Made by a program: the position numbers and the translations under genes
Shown here: piece after piece, positions 36,415 through 43,793 of the stretch
Numbering within the stretch: position 1 is the stretch's first letter
How the letters are laid out: each line of letters starts with the position of its first letter
Source of the DNA: Dyadobacter koreensis
GTDB lineage: Bacteria; Bacteroidota; Bacteroidia; Cytophagales; Spirosomataceae
Direction: 5' to 3'
Assembly (NCBI RefSeq): GCF_900108855.1
Contig: NZ_FNXY01000002.1
Span: 248,001 to 312,000 of the forward strand
DNA: 64,000 nt
The notes under the pieces: generated by a model
Databases searched by the model: none
The model's input: the letters and a program-made list of their open reading frames with translations, nothing else
What the model was told of the DNA's origin: nothing

Positions 36415-37386
36415 CTACTGCGACCATTCCGTTGGTTCGCGGTCCCAGCGGTGTTGTTTTAGCGTTTCTTTTAAAGAATCAGCAAGCCTTACGCCGTCGC
36501 TGGTTGCGATGTTGGATTTTACGTGAGCAAGTTTACGCATACCGGGAATTGTCGTATGTACATCCGGATTTTCCAGAATAAAACGAAGTGCCAGTTCTGG
36601 CATCGTCATGTTTTCAGGAACAAACGGACGAAGTGCTTCTGCATGATCAACACTTGCGTTCAGGTTTTCAGGAACGAAATATGTTGAACGCCAGTCGTCT
36701 GCCGGGAAAGTGGTTTCTTTGGTAAGATTTCCGGATAAGGTTCCTTCGTCCAAAGGTACGCGGGAGATAACGCCGATATCCATTTTTTTACAAAGTGGAA
36801 ATAATTGATCTTCCGGAGCCTGATCAAAAATATTGTAGATCACCTGAACAGCATCGATCAAGCCGGTCTCCAATGTTTTCAAGGCATTGTTTGGCTCCCA
36901 GCGATTAATACTTAATCCCCAGCGTTCCACTTTACCGTCCTTCGTAAGTTTCTGAATCGCTTCTTTCCACTCATCTTCTTGCGCCCAGGCATCTTCCCAA
37001 ACGTGGAATTGAAGCAGATCAATTTGTTCAACACCCAGATTTTTTAAACTTTTCTCTGCGTATTCAATAATGTAATCAGCAGGAAAAACCTCTTTTAATG
37101 ACGAGGTTGGTTTTGAAGGCCATTGACGATTTTTTGGTGGGATTTTTGTTGCCGCATATAACTTCTTATCCGGATTCCGACGGATAAGATCTCCCAGAAT
37201 AGTTTCACTGACGCCATCGGCATATGCCCATGCAGTGTCAAAAAAATTACATCCTGACGCTACGGCCAGGTCAAGCGAGTCCTCGATTTCTTTTCGATCG
37301 GAGCCTGTCCAGCCTGCTAAACCCCACATGCCATAACCTATCTCGCTGATCTGCCAGCCACTACGTCCAAAACGGCGATATTGCAT
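36415..37386 (-). CDS. Aldo/keto reductase
   Basis: A 323-residue NADPH-dependent aldo/keto reductase, TIM-barrel fold, cytoplasmic. The N-terminus MQYRRFGRSGWQISEIGYG, then NFFDTAWAYADGVSE with the catalytic Asp and Tyr near residues 49-54, and KIPPKNRQW near residue 81 with the catalytic Lys fit the family. The segment IDLLQFHVWEDAW carries the catalytic His region. A C-terminal PGMRKLAHVKSN cofactor-binding segment follows. The substrate is unknown. Its start is 155 bases from the start of the divergently transcribed M23-like gene (ATG 37542), so the two share a promoter region. Confidence 0.93.
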   Translation of the reverse strand: MQYRRFGRSGWQISEIGYGMWGLAGWTGSDRKEIEDSLDLAVASGCNFFDTAWAYADGVSETILGDLIRRNPDKKLYAATKIPPKNRQWPSKPTSSLKEVFPADYIIEYAEKSLKNLGVEQIDLLQFHVWEDAWAQEDEWKEAIQKLTKDGKVERWGLSINRWEPNNALKTLETGLIDAVQVIYNIFDQAPEDQLFPLCKKMDIGVISRVPLDEGTLSGNLTKETTFPADDWRSTYFVPENLNASVDHAEALRPFVPENMTMPELALRFILENPDVHTTIPGMRKLAHVKSNIATSDGVRLADSLKETLKQHRWDREPTEWSQ

Positions 37387-37541
37387 CTTGTTTATATTTA
37401 GTTGTTTTACTTTAAAGGAATTAATAGCACATTTTTAATGCTATTGAAATACATTTGCTGCAATTTATTATATTTAGGAAGATGCTTGGGTTTGTTAGAA
37501 ATAAAATGTCGTTTAGCGGAAGAAAACTGTTTGAGAGTTCA

Positions 37542-38288
37542 ATGAAAAGAATAATTGGCTTACTGCTGATTGTGGGGATGGCAGGATGGAATACGCAGAC
37601 CATTCCGGAAAATAATATGCTGATGTATTCCAGCACTTTCCGGCAGATCCAGGAAGATATCAGAGATTGTGTGATCACACCGGATTCAGCGGCAAGAGCG
37701 TGGCAGGAAAATATGAGAAATATCCGTGCGACTTTTCATAACGGAGATACTTGCCGCATGGGTGATTCGACTTATTTTGTTTTTCCTATCAAAGGATATA
37801 CGCCTCAAAAATCGATTGGCGGACGAGGGATGGGCTACCGGGCTGAGGGTTTTGATCTTTTTGATATGGATGTGAGGGGTAGTCACCCGGCACACGACCT
37901 TTTTGTTTTTGACAGAAATCAGGATAATATAGACGACAGAACCTGGAAGCCGATTGATGTGCTCGCGTTTACATCAGGAATTGTGGTTGCGGCAGAAAAA
38001 GACTGGAAATATGACAGTGATTTGAGAGGTGGCAACTGGATATGGATTTATGATCCCTGTCTTGACGGATTGTTTTATTACGCGCACAACAACGTTGTTT
38101 TTGTTGAGCCGGGACAATGGGTGAATGCCGGAGATAAAATTTCCGAAATGGGCCGCAGCGGATATAACGCTTTCAAGAAACGTTCTCCTACGCATCTGCA
38201 CCTGATGTTTTTGAAACTAAATAAAGATGCCTTGCCAGAACCAGGCGATACCTACGACTGGCTGATGAATTCTATAATAAAGCAATAG
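37542..38288 (+). CDS. M23 (LytM) family metallopeptidase-like protein
   Basis: A 248-residue secreted protein. I chose ATG 37542 (MKRIIGLLLIVGMAGWN), where a signal peptide begins; an upstream TTG would add 29 unlikely residues. The mature domain has the M23 zinc motifs: HPAHD (H-x3-D) and, further on, THLHLMF (HxH). An intervening GIVVAAEKDW and YYAHNNVV with GQWVNAGDKISEMGRSG are the typical beta-sheet of the LytM fold. Such enzymes cut peptidoglycan cross-links. Four Cys residues are present. Its partner gene and regulation are not clear. Confidence 0.85.
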   Translation: MKRIIGLLLIVGMAGWNTQTIPENNMLMYSSTFRQIQEDIRDCVITPDSAARAWQENMRNIRATFHNGDTCRMGDSTYFVFPIKGYTPQKSIGGRGMGYRAEGFDLFDMDVRGSHPAHDLFVFDRNQDNIDDRTWKPIDVLAFTSGIVVAAEKDWKYDSDLRGGNWIWIYDPCLDGLFYYAHNNVVFVEPGQWVNAGDKISEMGRSGYNAFKKRSPTHLHLMFLKLNKDALPEPGDTYDWLMNSIIKQ

Positions 38289-38395
38289 CCCCGCGAAGAG
38301 ATTGAGGAAAAGGTGGCTGAGTAACGAATCAGAGTTAAATTCTATTTAATAATTCATATTCACTCCATTTTTACTACTTCCTAATCTCCGTTATT

Positions 38396-39682
38396 ATGAA
38401 CAACCGCCGGTCTTTTATGAAAAAAAGTGCTGCCCTTGGCTTGGGCGCATTTGGTATCAACAGCCTTTTTAATGAACTACATGCCGCTGATTTTCAGAAT
38501 GCTGAAAGATTCTGGGATCCGGGCAGTGAGACAAATGATGATTACTGGGCCACGATCCAGGAGGCGTACACTGCCAGTAAAAGCGATGTCATCATTTTGA
38601 ATAATGGCGGTGTTTCGCCATCTCCGCTTGTCGTTCAGGAAGCTTTGGAAAAATATAACAGACAGGCAGCACAAGGCCCTTCATATTATATGTGGCGGAT
38701 TATGGATAAAGGACGTGAGCCGTTGCGCCAGCGTTTGGCTGCCATGGGAGGCTGCGACCCGGAAGAAATTGCTATAAACCGAAATGCCACCGAAGCTCTG
38801 AATACTGTTATTTTTGGCTTGCCTTTGCAAAAAGGCGATGAGGTGATCGGTATGAAATATGATTATCCAAACATGATGAACGCCTGGCGTCAGCGTCAGT
38901 TGCGGGATGGAATTGTTTATAAACAATTGTCCTTCGATTTTCCAATTGAAAACGACGCCCAAATCGTTAAAGCTTACGAGGATGCAATAACACCGCAAAC
39001 GAAAATTATCCATGTAACACACGTCGTCAACTGGGTGGGTCAAATTATGCCGGTGAAAAAAATCAGCCAGATGGCGCATAAAAAAGGAATTGAGGTAATC
39101 GTGGATGGGGCGCACTCATTTGGATTGATTGACTTTAAAATATCAGATCTGGAATGCGATTATTTTGGCACAAGTCTTCACAAATTTCTGAGTGCTCCGG
39201 TTGGAAGCGGAATGATGTGGGTTAAAAAAGATAAAATTGCGAAAATATGGCCCTTGGTTTGTAATCATGAACCGACAAGTGCCGACATTCGGAAATTTGA
39301 AACTTTGGGAACACGAAGTTTTTGTATCGAACAGGCCATTGGTGAGGCGATAAATTTTCAGGAGGGAATCGGTACGAAACGCAAACAGGAACGTATTCAC
39401 TATTTAAAAAAATACTGGGCAGAAAAAGCACAGCAAATACCGGGTGTTAAAATCCATACGTCTTTAAAACCGGAATATTCCTGTGCAATTGCCGGCGTTA
39501 GTGTTGACGGTCTAAAACCCGGAGAACTTGATAGCAAATTTTTTAATGACTTTAAAATCCATACTACGCCTGTAAGTTATGAAGGTGTACATTGTGTGCG
39601 CGTTACGCCACACGTTTATACCAAGATCAGTGATTTAGATAAATTAGTTGGCGCTCTGGAGAAGATTTCGAAAAAGGCCTGA
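38396..39682 (+). CDS. Tat-exported class V aminotransferase-like PLP enzyme
   Basis: A 428-residue protein starting with a twin-arginine motif (RRSFMK at residues 4-9) and a hydrophobic stretch, so it is probably exported. The fold is a class V PLP-dependent transferase of the isopenicillin-N-epimerase type: NNGGVSPSPL near residue 64, NRNATEALNTVIFG near residue 125, HVVNWVGQIMPV near residue 207, VDGAHSFGLIDF near residue 237 and the probable PLP-binding Lys263 in SLHKFLSAPVG. The substrate is unknown. A hairpin with T-tract follows at 39707-39748. Confidence 0.9.
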   Translation: MNNRRSFMKKSAALGLGAFGINSLFNELHAADFQNAERFWDPGSETNDDYWATIQEAYTASKSDVIILNNGGVSPSPLVVQEALEKYNRQAAQGPSYYMWRIMDKGREPLRQRLAAMGGCDPEEIAINRNATEALNTVIFGLPLQKGDEVIGMKYDYPNMMNAWRQRQLRDGIVYKQLSFDFPIENDAQIVKAYEDAITPQTKIIHVTHVVNWVGQIMPVKKISQMAHKKGIEVIVDGAHSFGLIDFKISDLECDYFGTSLHKFLSAPVGSGMMWVKKDKIAKIWPLVCNHEPTSADIRKFETLGTRSFCIEQAIGEAINFQEGIGTKRKQERIHYLKKYWAEKAQQIPGVKIHTSLKPEYSCAIAGVSVDGLKPGELDSKFFNDFKIHTTPVSYEGVHCVRVTPHVYTKISDLDKLVGALEKISKKA

Positions 39683-39706
39683 GTTAAAATATTTGAAGTA
39701 AAATTG

Positions 39707-39748
39707 AAATACAGTAGGGACACTTTGGTGCTTTTGCTGTATTTTTTT
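39707..39748 (+). terminator. Rho-independent terminator
   Basis: AAATACAG (39707-39714) pairs with CTGTATTT (39737-39744), with a possible inner hairpin in the loop, and is followed by T residues. It lies shortly after the aminotransferase stop. Confidence 0.75.
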
Positions 39749-39903
39749 GTTATAATAATCAAGGTTAACCATTTATCCCAGTAATTCGGGCCTAAATGAT
39801 TTGAAAATTAGTGTTTATAACCGTTTGACCAAATTGCTTTCAGTACTGTTAAGCAAACCATTACATTTGAAATATTCTTTAAAGGGACCAATTTTAAGAT
39901 ATT

Positions 39904-40515
39904 ATGACACAACAACGAAAGGGTTCTTTCATAAAAAGGGCCAAAGATATTACACTTAGCAGCGCCTTGACTCTGGCTATTTTATCAGGAACTTCCATGA
40001 TAACTGGCTGTTCTTCAAATGAGGACGAGTCAGATTATAGCTACGAGGAAACAACTTATTCCAAAGGAATCCGGTCTCATATTAAGGAAGTGAAACCGGG
40101 CGAATTCAAAATTACTGATGAGGAGAGTGTCGCGGCGGATAAATCTTTGGCCATAGTCACATACCTTGACGGGCATACGGATTCACTCAGTACAACTGCT
40201 GCGAAAGCACTGATTGATAAAGATATTCAAAATAATCAATCTTATGTGGGCCACCACAGCGGGCTTTCCAGTATGCTTTTATATGGTGGGATGGGTTATA
40301 TGCTCGGTCGTAATTCAGGCTTTGGGTATATAAATAATTACCGTGATCAGAACCCAAACAGAGGTAATGTTTACAGCAGTCCGAGTACTTTTAGCAAGTC
40401 ACAAAGTGCAGTGCAGGATGTAAATTCTTCCCGTACGACAAGGACGGTCTCGTCTCGTCCGGCAGGCGGAAGAAGTGGATTTTTTGGCCGTTCCTCAGGA
40501 AGAAGCGGAGGTTGA
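39904..40515 (+). CDS. YgiB/UPF0323-like lipoprotein with Gly-rich, Gly-Gly C-terminus
   Basis: A 203-residue lipoprotein: signal sequence, then MITGC with Cys36. After an acidic, Tyr/Ser-rich region, the middle contains SGLSSMLLYGGMGYMLGR (near residue 119), and the protein ends in a Ser/Gly/Arg-rich tail RSSGRSGG. E. coli YgiB has the same layout (lipoprotein Cys, a YMMGR-type segment and a tail ending in Gly-Gly), and Campylobacter/Helicobacter UPF0323 lipoproteins look similar. It is followed after 43 bases by a glutathionylspermidine-synthase-like ATP-grasp gene, as ygiB is by ygiC. A role as substrate or partner of that ligase is inferred; the biochemical function is not established. 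Confidence 0.75.
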   Translation: MTQQRKGSFIKRAKDITLSSALTLAILSGTSMITGCSSNEDESDYSYEETTYSKGIRSHIKEVKPGEFKITDEESVAADKSLAIVTYLDGHTDSLSTTAAKALIDKDIQNNQSYVGHHSGLSSMLLYGGMGYMLGRNSGFGYINNYRDQNPNRGNVYSSPSTFSKSQSAVQDVNSSRTTRTVSSRPAGGRSGFFGRSSGRSGG

Positions 40516-40558
40516 GATCAGAACGTTTATTTTCTGATTCAACTTAATTTAAATTATT

Positions 40559-41731
40559 ATGATAAAATTAAAATCCTTACCGCAAAGCCCGGAAAGCGGG
40601 CTGCAAAAACTTGGCTGGAATTGGATGCTGGGGACCGATACCACGCCTTATCTGGTTAAAGACGTCGTTGTGGTCGATGAAGAAAGCGCCACATCTTTAT
40701 ATGAAGCAGCGGCTACATTGTATGATATGTTTATCGAAGCGGGTCAGTATGCGATTGATAATCAGCTATTCAAGGAGATGGGGATTTCTGAAAATCTGAT
40801 TGAACTTATAAAATTATCCTGGGAGGAAGACCGGAATGTTCATCTTTACGGACGTTTTGATCTGGCGGGCGGTTTTGACGGGCAACCTGTCAAATTGATT
40901 GAATTCAACGCAGATACTGCCACTTGTTTACCGGAAACTGCCGTTGTTCAATGGGCGCATTTGAAAACGAACAATGAAGACGATTCGCAGCAGTTCAATA
41001 CACTTTATGAAACTCTTGTGAAGCAGTTTCAGTATATAAAGCTTGTCAATAGTGATATGACTGCTTCAATATTGTTTTCAACCATGCGTGGCTATCCGGA
41101 AGATGATACCAATGTCAACATTCTTTCAGAAGCGGCAAAAGAAGCTGGTTTTGATGCAGACTTTGCATATGTTGACGAAGTTGAATTTTCTCAGGAAGGT
41201 ATTTTTAAACAAGATCCGTCGGGTAACGGAGATTTTATCCGTTTTGATTTCTGGTTTAAACTTGTTCCCTGGGAATACATTGGTGGCGAAGAGCCAGATT
41301 TGGCTGCCACATTAACCGATATCGTAAAAAATCGTAAGGCAGTTGTCTTAAATCCGGCCTACACTTTACTGTTTCAGTCGAAATATATTTTAAAAATTTT
41401 GTGGGATCTGTATCCCTATCATCCGCTTCTGCTTCAAACGGAACGTCATCCGATCACGCATAAAAAGTCGGTGAGCAAGGTGTTGTTCGGAAGAGAAGGT
41501 GCAAATGTTTCGATCCTCGAAAAGGGTGGAGAAGTGCTGGAAAAAGTGGATGGCGATTACGAAGAACAGAAAAAAATATATCAGGAATATGTGGAATTCC
41601 CCACGGACGCTGACGGGTTTTCATATCAGGCCGGTGTATTTTACGCAGGGGAACCTTGTGGATTAGGTTTTCGCCGGGGTGGAAAAATCCTTGATAATAC
41701 GGCACAGTTTGTCGGACATATTGTTGAATAA
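40559..41731 (+). CDS. Glutathionylspermidine synthase-like ATP-grasp ligase (YgiC-like)
   Basis: A 390-residue cytoplasmic ATP-grasp enzyme of the glutathionylspermidine synthetase family, without the N-terminal amidase domain. Family landmarks are LGWNWMLGTDTTPYL near residue 18, GRFDLAGGF near residue 99, KLIEFNADTATCLPE near residue 111, RGYPEDDTNV near residue 175, and YPYHPLLLQT with EGANVSILEKGG near residues 285 and 310. E. coli YgiC/YjfC have the same size and lack glutathionylspermidine synthesis activity. It forms an operon with the Gly-Gly-ending lipoprotein upstream and probably ligates an amine to a C-terminal carboxylate. The acceptor is unknown. Confidence 0.88.
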   Translation: MIKLKSLPQSPESGLQKLGWNWMLGTDTTPYLVKDVVVVDEESATSLYEAAATLYDMFIEAGQYAIDNQLFKEMGISENLIELIKLSWEEDRNVHLYGRFDLAGGFDGQPVKLIEFNADTATCLPETAVVQWAHLKTNNEDDSQQFNTLYETLVKQFQYIKLVNSDMTASILFSTMRGYPEDDTNVNILSEAAKEAGFDADFAYVDEVEFSQEGIFKQDPSGNGDFIRFDFWFKLVPWEYIGGEEPDLAATLTDIVKNRKAVVLNPAYTLLFQSKYILKILWDLYPYHPLLLQTERHPITHKKSVSKVLFGREGANVSILEKGGEVLEKVDGDYEEQKKIYQEYVEFPTDADGFSYQAGVFYAGEPCGLGFRRGGKILDNTAQFVGHIVE

Positions 41732-41752
41732 CTTGATACTGACTCAACTTTT

Positions 41753-43330
41753 ATGAAGATTTCTATTAAAGCTATTGCTTTCGTTTTTTGTACATACAGC
41801 ACTTTTTTGACCTCATTTGCTCAAACTGCAAAACCTATTGTTTTCACAATTGATGGTCAAAATAAGGCCCAGGTTATCGAAAATTTTGGTGCGGCGGGTT
41901 GCTGGTTTTCCGAGGGAATCGGCAAATATTGGCCGGAACAAAAAAAAGAACAAATCGCAGAATGGCTTTTTAGTAAATCTTTCGATAAAAGTGGAAATCC
42001 CAAAGGTATCGGCTTATCTGCCTGGCGTTTTAATATAGGTGGCGGAACCGCTGAGCAGGGCGATAGCAGCGGTATTAAAGATTTCAGAAAACGGGTTGAA
42101 AGTTTCCAGAATGCGGATGGAACGTATGACTGGAACAAGCAGGCGGGATATATCTGGTTTGTAAAAAAAGCAAAATCCTACGGCGTAGAAAATCTGATCG
42201 CATTTTCTAATACTCCTCCGGTTCATTTCACGCAAAACGGCTATGGGTTTAAGACAGAAAAGGATTACAAATCCAATTTGAAAGCAGACAAATATGGTGC
42301 TTATGCAGGCTTCCTTGCTGATGTGATTAAACATTTTGATGCCGAAGATTTGCATTTTAATTATATAAGTCCGGTTAACGAACCACAATGGGATTGGTCA
42401 AATAAACCTGGACAGGCAAGCCAAGAGGGAACTCCGTGGAGAAATGAGGAAATTTATAGGGTAACCAATGCACTCGACAGCGCCCTGACTTCTCAAAAAC
42501 TGACATCGAAAATTATGCTGGTAGAAGCAGGTATGCTCAACTATTTATATGCGGGATCAGGGCTGGCTAACCGCCAGATTCAAAACTTTTTTGGAAAGGA
42601 TAGTAAGCTTGAAGTCAGAAACTTAACACACATGTCTGACTTTATTGGAGGACATAGTTATTTCACGGAAAACGGAGATAGCAGCATGGTGAAAATCAGG
42701 AAAAGTGTTGCAGATACTGCGCAAAAGTATAATGTGAAATTCTGGCAGACGGAATATTCCATGCTGGCGGACGGTTTTCGGGAAGGAACAAAAGGAAAGC
42801 GCTCAGCGATCGATTGTGCGTTATTTTTAGCCAAAGTGATTCATCATGATCTGGTTGTAGGCAACGCATCTGCCTGGCAATTATGGAATTCCTACGAACC
42901 AGGCAGTCCTGATTTTGATACGCGTTATTTTCTTATTGCTTTAAAGCCAAATGAAAAACATACTGACGGAGACTATTTTCAAACAAAAGGTTTGTGGTCA
43001 TTTGGAAATTTTAGTCGGTTTATCCGTCCCGGAATGCAGCGTATTATCGTTGATCGCAGCGATAAACTGACTGACTTACAAGCAGCTCAGGATGTGATGT
43101 TATCTGCTTACACAGATCATAAAGGTAAAGTGGTTGTGGTTGCTATAAATTATTCCACTGTTCAAAAAGCCGTAAAACTTGACTTGAAAAATCCAGGGAA
43201 AGCTGGTAAAGTGAAAAGATATGTAACCAGTGAGTTTGAGAATGATAATCTCAAACTTTATCCTGATCAGAAGTTAAAAGATACAATTATCTTGCCTGCC
43301 AGGTCGGTTACGACTATGGTAGTTGAATAA
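41753..43330 (+). CDS. Glycoside hydrolase family 30 protein (endo-beta-1,6-galactanase-like)
   Basis: A 525-residue secreted enzyme with a signal peptide (first ~23 residues, ending SFAQ). The barrel has the GH30 features: NFGAAGCWFSEG near residue 42, LSAWRFNIGGG near residue 88, FSNTPPVHFTQNGYG near residue 156, the acid/base Glu210 in VNEPQWDW, and the nucleophile Glu334 in WQTEYSM. A C-terminal beta-sandwich follows. GH30 enzymes retain configuration and cut beta-1,6-galactan, xylan or glucan; the subfamily cannot be fixed from motifs. It lies 21 bases after the ATP-grasp gene, so it is probably co-transcribed with it, an unexpected partner. Confidence 0.87.
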   Translation: MKISIKAIAFVFCTYSTFLTSFAQTAKPIVFTIDGQNKAQVIENFGAAGCWFSEGIGKYWPEQKKEQIAEWLFSKSFDKSGNPKGIGLSAWRFNIGGGTAEQGDSSGIKDFRKRVESFQNADGTYDWNKQAGYIWFVKKAKSYGVENLIAFSNTPPVHFTQNGYGFKTEKDYKSNLKADKYGAYAGFLADVIKHFDAEDLHFNYISPVNEPQWDWSNKPGQASQEGTPWRNEEIYRVTNALDSALTSQKLTSKIMLVEAGMLNYLYAGSGLANRQIQNFFGKDSKLEVRNLTHMSDFIGGHSYFTENGDSSMVKIRKSVADTAQKYNVKFWQTEYSMLADGFREGTKGKRSAIDCALFLAKVIHHDLVVGNASAWQLWNSYEPGSPDFDTRYFLIALKPNEKHTDGDYFQTKGLWSFGNFSRFIRPGMQRIIVDRSDKLTDLQAAQDVMLSAYTDHKGKVVVVAINYSTVQKAVKLDLKNPGKAGKVKRYVTSEFENDNLKLYPDQKLKDTIILPARSVTTMVVE

Positions 43331-43363
43331 CATCTGGGCGTTAGTTTATTTAATGCTCTTGCG

Positions 43364-43371
43364 TATCTTTG
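43364..43371 (+). promoter_or_regulatory. -7 promoter element abutting the DUF6660-like gene
   Basis: TATCTTTG is an exact TAnnTTTG match (same word as before purH) and ends 5 bases before the ATG at 43377. Transcription would begin at or near the start codon, again suggesting a leaderless transcript. Confidence 0.45.
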
Positions 43372-43376
43372 CCCCA

Positions 43377-43697
43377 ATGAAAATATTCAAGCTCATATTA
43401 AGTCTTTACATTCTGACATTGTCATGCTTTCCGTGTGGCGACGTCAGGGAATGTAATGATCAGGCTGAACTTGAAATTTCGGCAGCTTCGGAGCATAAAG
43501 ATCATGCGCATACGACCGAAGCCTGCACTCCCTTTTGTACGTGCAGCTGCTGTGCGGCATCGACCGTTTTCCAGTATTCAGCTGCAATCGTTAATACTCA
43601 GAAAGTAGTTTTTGCTTCTTTAAAATATCCGGGTTACAAAATTTCAGATCGTCCGGAAGTATCTTTTACAATTTGGCAGCCGCCGAAAATTGCCTAA
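43377..43697 (+). CDS. Small Cys-rich secreted protein (DUF6660-like) at the head of the metal-efflux operon
   Basis: A 106-residue protein starting MKIFKLILSLYILTLSCFPCGD, a signal-like hydrophobic stretch. I chose this ATG over a TTG at 43323 because the signal sequence starts here and a promoter element lies just before it. The mature part is rich in His and Cys: AASEHKDHAHTTEACTPFC followed by CSCC, giving several potential metal ligands. This Cys/His pattern is typical of small proteins placed before CusA-type RND genes in Bacteroidota (DUF6660). It may capture metal ions in the periplasm, but that is inference. It is followed by a CusA-TolC fusion gene 96 bases downstream. Confidence 0.75.
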   Translation: MKIFKLILSLYILTLSCFPCGDVRECNDQAELEISAASEHKDHAHTTEACTPFCTCSCCAASTVFQYSAAIVNTQKVVFASLKYPGYKISDRPEVSFTIWQPPKIA

Positions 43698-43793
43698 TAA
43701 CGTCTCATTTTTTGGTTGAAGTTTGAGGTATCAAGCCTGTTTGGGCTTATTACCAAGACTTTGCCTTATTCGTTATTTGGCAATTAAATTTCC

